The position numbers and the translations under genes are program-made. This document shows positions 8,438 through 19,804 of a DNA stretch of 64,000 nucleotides, piece after piece. How positions within the stretch are numbered: the stretch's first letter is position 1; every line of letters starts with the position of its first letter. Origin of the DNA: Ottowia sp. (GTDB lineage: Bacteria > Pseudomonadota > Gammaproteobacteria > Burkholderiales > Burkholderiaceae_C); NCBI RefSeq assembly GCF_016703145.1, contig NZ_JADJCO010000005.1:558001-622000 (forward strand), in the 5' to 3' direction. The notes beneath the pieces are model-generated. The model saw nothing but the letters and a program-made list of their open reading frames with translations. It was not told the origin of the DNA and made no database searches.

Positions 8438-8488
8438 ACAAGCTACGGCCGTTACCAAATATACATTGGCCGCTATCAACGAAATAGC
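8438..8488 (+). repeat. 60-bp dispersed repeat, copy R4 (degenerate, intergenic)
   Basis: The terminal 17-nt box GCTATCAACGAAATAGC is intact at 8472-8488. The body upstream (ATATACATTGGCC) is recognisable but diverged. It lies directly before the esterase start codon. Confidence 0.5.
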
Positions 8489-8551
8489 AATCGGAAGGCA
8501 GGCCCGGCGGAGATGGGCGCATCGGGCTCTCCTGCGGGAAGTTATGGTTAG

Positions 8552-8573
8552 GATCGTGAACTGATCGTAACTG
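8552..8573. promoter_or_regulatory. Short direct repeat upstream of the alcohol dehydrogenase
   Basis: GATCGTGAACT and GATCGTAACTG are adjacent near-direct repeats 17-38 bp before the ATG. They could be an operator; no regulator is evident. Confidence 0.25.
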
Positions 8574-8589
8574 CAAAGCTCCTTCCGCC

Positions 8590-9726
8590 ATGGCCCTCAT
8601 TCTGTACCTGACCCAGATCGAATTCGACTACGACGCCCTCGCCCAACTGCCGGCCCACTGCCAGCGTGTGGGCATCTCCCGCCCGCTCATCGTCACCGAC
8701 GCCGGGGTGCGCGCCGCCGGCGTGCTCGACCCCGTGCTGGCGGCGCTGGGCGACCGGCCGCACGCCGTGTTCGACGCCACGCCCTCCAACCCGACCGAGG
8801 CCGCCGTGCGCGCCGCCGCCGCGCTGTATCGGCAGGAGGGCTGCGACGGTCTCATCGCCGTCGGCGGCGGCAGCGCCATCGACTGCGCCAAGGGCGTGGC
8901 CATCGCCGCCACGCACGAGGGGCCGCTCAAGACCTACGCCACCATCGAGGGCGGCTCGCCAAAGATCACCGAGGCCGTGGCGCCGCTGATCGCCGTGCCC
9001 ACCACCGCCGGCACCGGCAGCGAGGTGGCGCGCGGTGCCATCGTCATCGTGGACGACGGGCGCAAGCTGGGCTTCCACAACTGGCACCTGATGCCGCGCG
9101 CCGCCATCTGCGACCCGGCGCTCACGCTCGGCCTGCCGCCCAAACTCACCGCCGCCACCGGCATGGACGCCATCGCGCACTGCATGGAAACCTTCATGGC
9201 CCCGGCCTTCAACCCGCCCGCCGACGGCATCGCGCTGGAGGGGCTGCGGCGCGGCTGGACGCACATCGAGCGCGCCACGCGGGACGGCGCCGACCGCGAC
9301 GCGCGCCTGAACATGATGGCCGCCAGCATGCACGGCGCCATGGCCTTCCAGAAGGGGCTGGGCTGCGTGCACAGCTTGAGCCACAGCCTGGGCGGCATCG
9401 ACCCGCGCCTGCACCACGGCACGCTGAACGCCGTCTTCCTGCCCGCCGTGATCCGCTTCAACGCCGACGCCGAAAGCGTGCGCGGCGAGCATCGCCTGGC
9501 CCGCATGGCCCAGGCCATGGGCCTGGAGGCCGGCGCCGACGTGGCCGAAGCCGTGAAGGACATGACCGCCCGCCTGGGCCTGCCCACCGGCCTGGCGGCG
9601 ATGGGCGTGGGCGAGGCGCAATGGGATGCCATCATCGAACACGCCCTGCTCGACCACTGCCACAAGACCAACCCGCGCCTGGCCTCGGCCGAGGACTACC
9701 GGCGCATGCTGGCCGAGTCGATGTAG
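8590..9726 (+). CDS. Iron-containing alcohol dehydrogenase
   Basis: A 378-aa group III NAD(P)-dependent dehydrogenase. N-terminal Rossmann-like domain has GGGSAIDCAKG and PTTAGTGSEV; the C-terminal helical metal-binding domain has TGMDAIAHCMETF, CVHSLSHSLGG and RLHHGTLNAV, which carry the expected Asp and His ligands. Members oxidise or reduce short alcohols, lactaldehyde, or gamma-hydroxybutyrate; substrate cannot be fixed here. Monocistronic, with a good terminator 25 bp after the stop. Confidence 0.92.
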   Translation: MALILYLTQIEFDYDALAQLPAHCQRVGISRPLIVTDAGVRAAGVLDPVLAALGDRPHAVFDATPSNPTEAAVRAAAALYRQEGCDGLIAVGGGSAIDCAKGVAIAATHEGPLKTYATIEGGSPKITEAVAPLIAVPTTAGTGSEVARGAIVIVDDGRKLGFHNWHLMPRAAICDPALTLGLPPKLTAATGMDAIAHCMETFMAPAFNPPADGIALEGLRRGWTHIERATRDGADRDARLNMMAASMHGAMAFQKGLGCVHSLSHSLGGIDPRLHHGTLNAVFLPAVIRFNADAESVRGEHRLARMAQAMGLEAGADVAEAVKDMTARLGLPTGLAAMGVGEAQWDAIIEHALLDHCHKTNPRLASAEDYRRMLAESM

Positions 9727-9750
9727 GAACGGTGCTCCGCTTGCAAAACG

Positions 9751-9777
9751 AAAGAGCCGCCTCCGGGCGGTTCTTTT
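9751..9777 (+). terminator. Rho-independent terminator after the alcohol dehydrogenase
   Basis: Stem GAGCCGCC / GGCGGTTC with a 4-nt loop, flanked by AAA and followed by TTCTTTT. Clear hairpin plus U-tract on the plus strand. Confidence 0.85.
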
Positions 9778-9789
9778 GCGTCAGGGCCA

Positions 9790-9853
9790 GGAATCAAGAA
9801 AAATTGGCCTGAAACCCGCATGGATCATGCGCCATAAGCTATTAAAACAGAAG
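9790..9853 (+). repeat. 60-bp dispersed repeat, copy R5 (intergenic)
   Basis: A near-consensus copy: AAAATTGGCC, ACCCGCATGGATCATGCGCC, then box GCTATTAAAACAGAAGC at 9838-9854. It lies between the terminator and the DUF3011 gene. Confidence 0.85.
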
Positions 9854-9890
9854 CAACCAGTGCTGGAGCGGCGCCTGTGCGGCCAACGGC

Positions 9891-10652
9891 TCAACGCCCC
9901 GCGAAGCGCCCGCGGCACCCCCGGCTGACCCAAAGCCGGCTGCGGCCATCGGTGCCCCACGAATAGCCTTCGCGGCACGGGCTTTCGGACAACTGCTGCA
10001 CCAGGCGGGCGCGGCCCTGGCGCGCGTCCCAGGGGCAGGTGACGGTGCGCTGGCCCTCGCTGTTGCAGGTGACGGTATAGCCGCCGCCTTGCCAGTCGCC
10101 CGACCCGCCATTCCAGCCGCCGCCCGACCCGCCGCCCCAGCCGGACGTCGAGGCGAACTCGCCCCGGCAGCCGCCGCTCACCCAGACCCGGCCCGAGCGC
10201 TGGCCCCAGTTGCGGCCCTGCACGCACGCCGTCTCCGAGAGCTGGCGCACCAGTTGCGCGTCGCCGCGCGACGGCATGCTGCACTCGCGGTAGCGGTTGT
10301 CGTCGCTCTCGCAGCGCACCGTCTGCCCGTGGTAGCCCTGGCCGCCCCCGATGGGGCCGCCGCCATAGCCTTCGGCGAAGCTGCCGCGGCAGCCGTCGCG
10401 CACCCAGACCGAGCCGCGCCCCGTGCTGCCCCAGTTGCGGCCTTCGACGCAGCGGGTCTCGGACAGGTTCGCCCTCAGCACCGCCGGGCCGCGAAAGCCG
10501 GTGGCGCATTCCCGGTAATCGCCTTCCCGGCTTTCGCAGACCACCGCCCGGCCCTGGCCCGGCGGGTCGTCATAGCCCAGCTGGGCCTGGGCCAGCAGCG
10601 GCGCCAGCGCGGTGGCGGTGCTCAGGAGTGCAATGGTGGACAGGCGTGGCAT
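9891..10652 (-). CDS. Exported DUF3011 protein with three repeats
   Basis: A 253-aa protein with a Sec signal peptide (residues about 1-23, ending LLAQAQ). Three copies of a roughly 55-residue Cys-containing module follow at about 36-90, 110-163 and 190-253. Each has the pattern C-E/N-S...R-C...L-S-x-x-x-C-x-x-G-x-x-W-G...L/V-W-V-x-x-G-C-R-G-x-F, separated by Gly-rich linkers (GGGSGGGWNGG). Four Cys per module suggest disulfides in the periplasm or outside. This is DUF3011; function unknown. The neighbours give no clue. Confidence 0.85.
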   Translation of the reverse strand: MPRLSTIALLSTATALAPLLAQAQLGYDDPPGQGRAVVCESREGDYRECATGFRGPAVLRANLSETRCVEGRNWGSTGRGSVWVRDGCRGSFAEGYGGGPIGGGQGYHGQTVRCESDDNRYRECSMPSRGDAQLVRQLSETACVQGRNWGQRSGRVWVSGGCRGEFASTSGWGGGSGGGWNGGSGDWQGGGYTVTCNSEGQRTVTCPWDARQGRARLVQQLSESPCREGYSWGTDGRSRLWVSRGCRGRFAGR

Positions 10653-10703
10653 GGTGGTGATCTCCTCGATGATTGATCCGCGGCCATGCTACACGGCGAG
10701 AGG

Positions 10704-12302
10704 CTAGAACGCCACCGCGCAGCCGTCCTTGCGCGGGTCGGAGCCGGCGATGTAGTGGTCGCCATCGCGCAGCACCAACTGCGCGCCGCCGAAGGCGAAC
10801 ACGCCATGGCCGTCCTCCACCGTGATGTCGTGCCCGCGCGCGCGCAGGGCCGCCACCACGGCGGCGTCGAAGGCGGGCTCCACCGCCACGCCCTTGCCGC
10901 CGGTCACGCGCCAGCGCGGCGCGTCGGCGGCGGCCTGCGGGTTCTGGCCGTGGCGCAGCACGCGCAGGGCCATCTGCAGGTGGCCCTGGCTCTGCATCGG
11001 GCCGCCCATCACGCCGAAGGCCATTTGCGGCGTGCCGTCGGCGTTCATCGCGAAGGCCGGGATGATGGTGTGCGAGGGGCGCTTGCGCGGCCCCACTTCG
11101 TTGGCATGGCCGGCCTGCGTGGTGAAGCCGGCGCCCCGATTCTGCAGGCTGATGCCGGTGTCCGGCACCACCACGCCCGAGCCGAAGCCCATGTAGTTGG
11201 ACTGGATGAACGACACCATCATGCCGCTGGCATCCGCCGCGGCCAGGTACACCGTGCCGCCGGGTTGCGGCGCGCCGTAGGTGGGCAGGCTGGCTCTCTC
11301 GCGGTCGATCAACCGGGCGCGCTCCCGCAGGTAGGCTCGGTCCAGCAACTGCGCGGGGGTGACGCGCATGTGGTCGATGTCGGCGTTGTACTGGTGCAGA
11401 TCGGCGAAGGCCAGCTTCATGGCCTCGATCTGCAGGTGCACGCTGTCCACGCCATCCAGCGGCTGGTCGCCGACGCCCAGCGCGTCGAGCATGCCCAGCG
11501 CCATCAGCGCGGCGATGCCCTGGCCGTTGGGCGGGATCTCGTGGACCACCGAGTCGCCGAAGGGCTGCGACACGGTGCCCACCCAGTCGGCCTGGTGCGC
11601 GGCCAGGTCGTCCTCGGTCATCACGCCACCGCAGGCGCGGGCGTGCGCGGCGATCTTCTGTGCCAGCGCGCCGCGGTAGAACGACTCGCCCATCGTCGCG
11701 GCGATCTCTTCGAGCGTGCGGGCATGGCCCTCGCTGCGGAACACCTCGCCTGCCCTGGGTGCCCGGCCGCCGGGCAGAAAGCAATCGGCGAAGCCGGGCT
11801 GCCCGCCCAGCTTCTTGCCGCCCAGGTCCCACAGCGTGGCGATGACGGGCGACACCGGGAAGCCATCGCGCGCACAGTCGATGGCGGGCTGCGCCACCTG
11901 CTCGAAAGGCAGCTTGCCGAAGCGCCGGGACAGCGCCACCCACGCCGACACGGCGCCGGGCACGGTGACGGCGTTCCAGCCTTTCTCGGGAATGCCGCCG
12001 AGCCGGGCGAAGTAGTCGGGCGTCCATGCCGCGGGCGAGCGGCCCGAGGCGTTGAGGCCGTGCAACTGTTGCCCGTCCCAGACGATGGCGAAGCCGTCGC
12101 TGCCGATGCCGCAGCCCGAAGGCTCCACCACCGTCAGCGTCATCGCGGCGGCCAGCGCCGCGTCCACCGCGTTGCCGCCGGCCAGCAGCATGCGCAGGCC
12201 GGCTTGCGCGGCCAGTGGCTGCGAGGTGCTGACCGCGTTGCGCCCCAGCACCGGCGAACGGCGCGAGGCGTAGGGGAAAGTCCAGTCCTGAATGCTTGCC
12301 AT
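10704..12302 (-). CDS. Gamma-glutamyltransferase family protein (YwrD-like, cytoplasmic)
   Basis: A 532-aa Ntn hydrolase of the GGT family. The N-terminal AAQAGLRMLLAGGNAVDAAL and VVEPSGCGIGSDGF segments are diagnostic. The maturation site and Thr nucleophile are likely in PGGTVYLAAADASG near residue 340, with downstream Gly-Ser and PRW motifs and a SDPRKDG C-terminus. No signal peptide, unlike periplasmic GGT. It follows the Bug-type binding protein by 6 bp, so the pair may import and process one compound. The substrate is unknown; the large/small chain cut is inferred from the family. Confidence 0.88.
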   Translation of the reverse strand: MASIQDWTFPYASRRSPVLGRNAVSTSQPLAAQAGLRMLLAGGNAVDAALAAAMTLTVVEPSGCGIGSDGFAIVWDGQQLHGLNASGRSPAAWTPDYFARLGGIPEKGWNAVTVPGAVSAWVALSRRFGKLPFEQVAQPAIDCARDGFPVSPVIATLWDLGGKKLGGQPGFADCFLPGGRAPRAGEVFRSEGHARTLEEIAATMGESFYRGALAQKIAAHARACGGVMTEDDLAAHQADWVGTVSQPFGDSVVHEIPPNGQGIAALMALGMLDALGVGDQPLDGVDSVHLQIEAMKLAFADLHQYNADIDHMRVTPAQLLDRAYLRERARLIDRERASLPTYGAPQPGGTVYLAAADASGMMVSFIQSNYMGFGSGVVVPDTGISLQNRGAGFTTQAGHANEVGPRKRPSHTIIPAFAMNADGTPQMAFGVMGGPMQSQGHLQMALRVLRHGQNPQAAADAPRWRVTGGKGVAVEPAFDAAVVAALRARGHDITVEDGHGVFAFGGAQLVLRDGDHYIAGSDPRKDGCAVAF

Positions 12303-12308
12303 GGCGGG

Positions 12309-13337
12309 TTACTCCAGTGTGATGCGGTTATCCTTGATGACCTGGGCCCAGCGCGCGCTGTCGGCCCGCACCATGGCGGCGAACCGCGCCGGCGTCTGCG
12401 GCCGGGCCGGCTCCACGCCCTGCCGAGCCAGGTTGGAGGCCACCTCGGGGTTCTGGATGGCCTTGTTGAAGGCCTGGTTGATCTTGGCGGCGAGCTCCGG
12501 CTTCATCCCCGCCGGCCCGTACACGCCGAACCAGGTGACCGACGAATAGCCCGGCAGGCCGGATTCGGCCACCGTGGGCAGTTCGGGCGCGAGTGCGCTG
12601 CGCTTGTCGCCCGTCACGGCCAGCGCGCGCAGGCGGCCGCTGGCCACGTGCGGCAGGCCGGTGGGGATGGAGTCGAACAGCAGGTGCACCTGGCCGGCGG
12701 CCAGGTCGGTGATGGACTGGGCCGTGCCCTTGTACGGCACGTGGGTGAGCTGCACGCCGGCCCGCGCGGCGAAGGCGGCCGAGTTGAGGTGCACGATGGT
12801 GCCGTTGCCGCTGGTGGCGTAGTTGAGCTGGCCGGGGTGGGCTTTGGCGTGGGCGATCAGCTCCTGCACGTTCCTGGCCGGCAGCGCCGGCGTGACCAGC
12901 AGGATGCTGGCCGCGTCGGCCACGTGGGCGATGGGGGTGAAGTCCTTGTCCGCGTTGTAGGGCAGGCGCGGCATCAGGTGCGGCGAGATGGCGTGCGTGC
13001 TGCTGGTGGTGAACAGCAGCGTGTAGCCGTCGGGCGCGGCCTTGGCGGCCTCGGCCGCGCCGATGGTGCCGCCGGCGCCGGGTTTGTTGTCGATGACGAG
13101 CTGCTGGCCCAGCTCCTGCGACACGCGCTGCGCGATGACGCGCGAGACCAGGTCGGTCGCGCCGCTGGGCGGGAACGGCACGATCACCCGCACCGCGCGC
13201 GCGGGCCAGTCGGCGGCGCCCTGGGCGAATGCGCCGGTGGCCAGCGTCAGCCAGGCCAGGGCCACCAGGCCGGCTGGGCGCAAGCGGACGGAGAACGCAG
13301 GAAGAAAGGCGCGGCGGCCCAGGGGCAAGTCAGGCAT
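12309..13337 (-). CDS. Bug-family (tripartite tricarboxylate type) extracytoplasmic binding protein
   Basis: A 342-aa periplasmic binding protein. The N-terminus is Arg-rich, then hydrophobic, consistent with a signal peptide cleaved near AFAQGA. Hallmarks are WPARAVRVIVPFPPSG, DNKPGAGGTIGAAE, APDGYTLLF and the C-terminal VKD-like tail. These proteins are massively expanded in Burkholderiales and bind carboxylates or amides; most are orphans, and here too no TctA/TctB is present. It is 6 bp upstream of the GGT-like gene, so the two are co-transcribed. Confidence 0.92.
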   Translation of the reverse strand: MPDLPLGRRAFLPAFSVRLRPAGLVALAWLTLATGAFAQGAADWPARAVRVIVPFPPSGATDLVSRVIAQRVSQELGQQLVIDNKPGAGGTIGAAEAAKAAPDGYTLLFTTSSTHAISPHLMPRLPYNADKDFTPIAHVADAASILLVTPALPARNVQELIAHAKAHPGQLNYATSGNGTIVHLNSAAFAARAGVQLTHVPYKGTAQSITDLAAGQVHLLFDSIPTGLPHVASGRLRALAVTGDKRSALAPELPTVAESGLPGYSSVTWFGVYGPAGMKPELAAKINQAFNKAIQNPEVASNLARQGVEPARPQTPARFAAMVRADSARWAQVIKDNRITLE

Positions 13338-13473
13338 GGCGGTATGAGGGTCGGGTGTGGGAAGAGCCTGAATCTTAGGCGGGATTTCCGCCGCTACAGC
13401 GGCAGCAGGCGCGCCGCGTGGGGCCGCTGCAGCCGCTCGACGTGGCGGCGCGCGGCGGGGCCGTCATCGCTGG

Positions 13474-15873
<2,400 letters not shown>

Positions 15874-15919
15874 GGGGTCATGGCGCTCGCCGCCTCCAAA
15901 AGTCAGCCGGCGCCCATCG

Positions 15920-15948
15920 AAAAAACGGGCGAGTGTGCCACACGCCCG
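15920..15948 (-). terminator. Rho-independent terminator reading out of the fatty-acid cluster
   Basis: On the minus strand a GC-rich hairpin (GGGCGTGT GGC ACAC with bulge, GCCC) is followed by TTTTTT. It lies about 205 nt after the last gene of the acyl-CoA cluster and just before tex, so it should insulate tex from that operon. Confidence 0.7.
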
Positions 15949-16077
15949 GCGCCGAGCGGGGCGCTACGCGGCCAACGTCCCGCCCTCCCAGCGCGCGGCC
16001 TGCAGGCGCGCCAGCGGTACCAGCAACAGCACGCAACAACAGGCGACGCCAGAGTGATCAGCGGATCACGCGCTGGA

Positions 16078-16140
16078 TTTCAGGTGTTTTCAGGCGCGTG
16101 CCCGCGCTGGATCCATGCTGAAAGCTATCACCAATGAAGC
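16078..16140 (+). repeat. 60-bp dispersed repeat, copy R8 (intergenic)
   Basis: Forward copy: GTGCCCGCGCTGGATCCATGC then box GCTATCACCAATGAAGC at 16124-16140, immediately after the SDR stop. Confidence 0.75.
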
Positions 16141-16151
16141 AAACAAGCTTC

Positions 16152-17063
16152 TCAGGCCCCGCGCAGTTGCGCGCGCAGCTTGGCGCCCACTTCCGGGGCC
16201 TCCAGGAAGGGATCGGCCGGGTTCTGGATGGCGACGATGTTCTGCATGCGGCTGGTGATGTTGCCCAGCGCCCTGGGGCTTTCGTGGCTGAAGACGTAGA
16301 ACTGGTTGTCGCTGATGGCCTTGAAGACCTTGTGCGCCACCTCGGCCGCGGTGACCTTGCCGCTGGTGACGGCCTTCTCGGTCATGGCCTGGCCGATGAG
16401 CTGGCTCTTGGTGAGTTCGCCCTGCCGCAGCGCGTTGGGACGGTTGCGCTCGCTGTGGGTGATGCCAGTGGGCACGAAGTACGGGCACAGCAGGCTGGCG
16501 CCGACCTGATCGGTGACCAGGTTCAGGTCCTGGTACATCGTCTCCGTCAGGCTCACCACGGCCGCCTTGGCGGCGTTGTAGATGCCCATGTTGGGCGGCG
16601 TCAGCAGGCCGGCCATGCTGGCGGTGTTGGTGACGTGACCGCGGTACGACGGGTCCTGGGCGGCGGCTTCCAGCATCATGGGCACGAACAGGCGCACGCC
16701 GTGGATCACGCCCCACAGGTCCACGCCCAGCACCCAATCCCAGTCGGCGACGGTGTTTTCCCACACCAGCCCGCCGTGGCCCACGCCGGCGTTGTTGAAG
16801 ACGAAATGCGGCGCGCCGAAGCGTTCCTTGACGGCGGCGGCGAGCTGCTCCATCTGCTCGGCGCTGGAGACGTCCACGCGGCGCGCCATCACCTCGGCGC
16901 CGGTGGCCTTCATCTCGGCCTCGGCCTGGTCGAGCGCGTCTTGCTGCACGTCCACCAGCACCAGGTTCATGCCCAGCGCGGCCCCAATGCGCGCGCACTC
17001 GAGGCCGAAGCCGGAGCCTGCGCCGGTGAGCACGGCGGTCTTGCCTTGGAAGTCCTGGATCAT
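16152..17063 (-). CDS. Short-chain dehydrogenase/reductase
   Basis: A 303-aa classical SDR. Residues 11-20 hold the cofactor motif LTGAGSGFGL, followed by NNAGVGHGG and the catalytic YNAAK tetrad motif. Asp in LVDVQQDAL at the end of beta-2 favours NAD over NADP. The final about 35 residues (FSHESPRALGNITSRMQNI) are longer than in minimal SDRs. It is the last gene of the acyl-CoA cluster. The start was chosen at MIQDFQGKTAV because the Rossmann fold begins there. Substrate unknown; probably a hydroxyacyl or lipid alcohol. Confidence 0.9.
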   Translation of the reverse strand: MIQDFQGKTAVLTGAGSGFGLECARIGAALGMNLVLVDVQQDALDQAEAEMKATGAEVMARRVDVSSAEQMEQLAAAVKERFGAPHFVFNNAGVGHGGLVWENTVADWDWVLGVDLWGVIHGVRLFVPMMLEAAAQDPSYRGHVTNTASMAGLLTPPNMGIYNAAKAAVVSLTETMYQDLNLVTDQVGASLLCPYFVPTGITHSERNRPNALRQGELTKSQLIGQAMTEKAVTSGKVTAAEVAHKVFKAISDNQFYVFSHESPRALGNITSRMQNIVAIQNPADPFLEAPEVGAKLRAQLRGA

Positions 17064-17107
17064 GGTTGGCGTTCCTTTTGTGGTTTGTCGAATGTCGGTG
17101 GGAAGGT

Positions 17108-18046
17108 TCAGGCGTCGGCCCGGCGCAGCACGTAGCCGATGCGCGGGAAGTGCACGTGCACCGTGCCGGCGCGCGGGTCGGTGCGCTCCAGCGTGTAGTG
17201 CGTGCGGGTGGCGGCGACCAGGGTGCCTTCGGTGGCTTCGGGGCCGAAGCTCTCGCCGGCCACGGTGACCGGAGTGCCCAGCGGGATGCCGTGGTCGTCC
17301 TGGAAGGTGCTGTCGGTGAGCAGCGTGTGGGGCGTGGATTGCGCGGCGATGGCGATGGCGGTGGCCGAATCGGTTTCGGCCGGGTTGCCGTGGCCGATGG
17401 CGGCCATGCGCTCCAGCCAGGCCGCCACGGCCGGCGTCTGCTCCAGGATGCCGGCCATCGACGGCGTGCGCGTGCGGGTGAACCACAGTGGGTGGTAGCA
17501 GGCGAAGTCGGCCACGCAGGGCGCATCGCCCAGCAGGTAGCACTGGCCGTCCAACATGTCGGACAGGCGGCGCAGGTAGGAGCGGTAGGCGCCCGCGGCA
17601 TCGCCGGGGCGCAGGCGCACCATGTTCGTGCTCATGGCGCGGCGGTCGTCGGCGAAGGACTTGGCCAGTTGGGGCGGCGCCTGGCCAAAAAGGTCGCCCA
17701 GGCCCCTGGGCGAGAAGCTGTACGCCATGGCCGCCCAGAACAGCGTGCCGTCGGCCCACTGCGCCACGGTGCGCGCCAGGCCCTTGCCCGGTTCGGGGTA
17801 CAGCGCGGGCGCGGGCTGCAGGTGCTCCAGCACGTCGCAGATGAGCAGCGTGTCGCAATAGAGGTCGGCACCGACCTGCAGCACGGGCGTCTTGCGGTAG
17901 CCGCCGGTGAGCGCCGTCAGGTCGGGCTTGGGCATCACCTGCGGGATGATGACCGAGCGCCAGGGCAGCTTCTTGTAGCCCAGGACGGTGCGGATCTTCT
18001 CGGCGAAGGGCGAGGTGGGGTAGTGGTGCAGGATCAGGTCGGCCAT
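17108..18046 (-). CDS. Glutathione S-transferase-like protein with C-terminal extension
   Basis: A 312-aa protein. Residues about 1-80 are a thioredoxin-like GST N-domain (LHHYPTSPFAEKIR, KTPVLQVGADLYCDT). Residues about 95-220 form an all-helical GST C-domain. An additional segment of about 85 residues follows (PLGTPVTVAGESFGPEATEG to the end), rich in short beta-like motifs and absent from ordinary GSTs. The gene sits 22 bp after the AidB-like dehydrogenase and 44 bp before the SDR, so it is operonic. Function within lipid degradation is inferred only from context. Confidence 0.8.
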   Translation of the reverse strand: MADLILHHYPTSPFAEKIRTVLGYKKLPWRSVIIPQVMPKPDLTALTGGYRKTPVLQVGADLYCDTLLICDVLEHLQPAPALYPEPGKGLARTVAQWADGTLFWAAMAYSFSPRGLGDLFGQAPPQLAKSFADDRRAMSTNMVRLRPGDAAGAYRSYLRRLSDMLDGQCYLLGDAPCVADFACYHPLWFTRTRTPSMAGILEQTPAVAAWLERMAAIGHGNPAETDSATAIAIAAQSTPHTLLTDSTFQDDHGIPLGTPVTVAGESFGPEATEGTLVAATRTHYTLERTDPRAGTVHVHFPRIGYVLRRADA

Positions 18047-18068
18047 GGCGGCTCCTTGGTTCAGGATG

Positions 18069-19715
18069 TCAGCGGGGCATGGCCCGCGCGATGATGGCGT
18101 CGGCATCGACGCCGGCGCCCAGCGTGCCGAAGGCGTGGCCCCAGTCGCCGCCCAGGCGCGAGGCGCAGAAGGCATCGTGCACCGCGGCTGGCGCGCCCTG
18201 CGTCAGCAGGGCGGCCTGCACGGCCAGGGCCACATCCCGCGCGAGGCGGCGCGCCTCCATTTCGGTGGCCATGGCGTCGACTCGCGCGGGCAGCGCGTCG
18301 GCCAGCCGGTCGAGCGCGGCGTGCTGGCCGCGCGCGGGGGCCAGCTCTTTCGCCAGCGCGGCCGCGGCGTCGCCCTTGCGCAGGCCGCGCAGCAGGTCCA
18401 GCGCCATGATGTTGCCGGCGCCTTCCCAGATGGAGTTGAGCGGCATCTCGCGGTAGACGCGCGCCATCACGCCTTCGCCGCCCTCCTCCACGTAGCCGTT
18501 GCCGCCCAGGCATTCCATCGCCTCCTGCGCCAGGTGGCTGCCGCGCTTGCAGATCCAGAACTTGGCGACCGGCGTGAGCAGGCGGGCCATCAGGCGCTCG
18601 TGCTCGTCGTCCTGATGGTCGAAGGCGCGCGCGAGGCGGATGGCCAGCGCCGTGGCCGCCTCGCTTTCGAGGGCGATGTCGGCCAGCACGTTCTTCATGA
18701 GCGGCTGCTCGATGAGCGGCTTGCCGAAGGCGCTGCGCTGCGACGTGTGGTTCAGCGCCAGCGCCACGGCCTGGCGCATCAGGCCGCTGGTGCCCAGCGC
18801 GCAGTCCAGCCGGGTCATGGTGCCCATCTCGAGGATCTGCGGCACGCCGCGCCCTTCGTCGCCCACCAGCCAGGCGCTGGCGCCGTGGAATTCGACCTCG
18901 GAACTCGCGTTGGCCTTGTTGCCCAGCTTGTCCTTCAACCGCTGGATGCGGATGGCGTTCAGGCTGCCATCGGGCAACACGCGCGGCAGGAAGAAGCACG
19001 TGAGGCCGGCCGGCGCCTGCGCCAGCACCAGGAAGGCGTCGCACATGGGCGCCGAGAAGAACCACTTGTGGCCGGTGATCTCGTAGCGCTCGCCCCAGGC
19101 GTCGCTGCCGGTGCGCACGGCCCGCGTGGTGTTGGCCCGCACGTCGGAGCCGCCCTGCTTCTCGGTCATGCCCATGCCCATCGTCACACCGGGCTTGTCG
19201 CGGTAGAGCTTGAGCTGCGGGTCGTAGGCCCGGCTTTGCAGCAGCGGCGCCCATTCGCCGTAAATGGCCGCGTTGCCGCGCAGGCCGGGCGTGACGGCGT
19301 AGGTCATCGAGATCGGGCACAGCATCGAGGGCTCCAGCTCGGTGAAGAGCATGAAGCCGGCCGCGCGCAGCACGTGGGGCGAGGCGCCCTCACCCGTCCA
19401 AGGCGTGCCGTGCAGGCCGGCGCCGATGGCGGCCTGCATCAGCGCGTGGTAGCTGGGGTGGAACTCCACCGTGTCGATGCGCCGGCCGAAGCGGTCGTGC
19501 GTGTGCAGTTGGGGCGCGTGCACGTTGGCGAGCCGCGCGTGCGCCTGCATCCCGGCGGTGCCGAGGATGTCGCCGAGATCGTGCAATGCGGCCGTCTGCA
19601 GCGAAGGCGCATTGAGCTTCACCGCATCGCGCAGCGCGCGGTTCGTCTCGAACAAGTTGTAGTCCACCAGCGGCGCGGGCTGGTTGAAGACTTCATGGGT
19701 TGTGACGCTGTTCAT
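18069..19715 (-). CDS. Acyl-CoA dehydrogenase, AidB/isovaleryl-type
   Basis: A 548-aa flavoprotein of the AidB branch, longer than the 380-aa classical enzymes. Motifs: N-terminal ELEPSMLCPISMTYAVTP, flavin-binding GMGMTEKQGGSDVRAN, HKWFFSAPMCDAFLVLAQA, and C-terminal ECLGGNGYVEEG and SIWEGAGNIMALD, where the AidB branch carries the variable catalytic base. AidB proteins bind DNA and respond to alkylation in E. coli, but relatives in fatty-acid clusters are believed to oxidise branched acyl-CoAs. Context (beta-oxidation cluster) supports the latter. Start chosen at MNSVTTHEVF by family length. Confidence 0.88.
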   Translation of the reverse strand: MNSVTTHEVFNQPAPLVDYNLFETNRALRDAVKLNAPSLQTAALHDLGDILGTAGMQAHARLANVHAPQLHTHDRFGRRIDTVEFHPSYHALMQAAIGAGLHGTPWTGEGASPHVLRAAGFMLFTELEPSMLCPISMTYAVTPGLRGNAAIYGEWAPLLQSRAYDPQLKLYRDKPGVTMGMGMTEKQGGSDVRANTTRAVRTGSDAWGERYEITGHKWFFSAPMCDAFLVLAQAPAGLTCFFLPRVLPDGSLNAIRIQRLKDKLGNKANASSEVEFHGASAWLVGDEGRGVPQILEMGTMTRLDCALGTSGLMRQAVALALNHTSQRSAFGKPLIEQPLMKNVLADIALESEAATALAIRLARAFDHQDDEHERLMARLLTPVAKFWICKRGSHLAQEAMECLGGNGYVEEGGEGVMARVYREMPLNSIWEGAGNIMALDLLRGLRKGDAAAALAKELAPARGQHAALDRLADALPARVDAMATEMEARRLARDVALAVQAALLTQGAPAAVHDAFCASRLGGDWGHAFGTLGAGVDADAIIARAMPR

Positions 19716-19804
19716 GGGCGCGGCCTCCAATCGATGCTCCGGAAACACCGCAGGGACCAGCATGGCCGAAGCCGCTGGCGTGGCCCGCGGTCGCGGGGGC
19801 GGGC

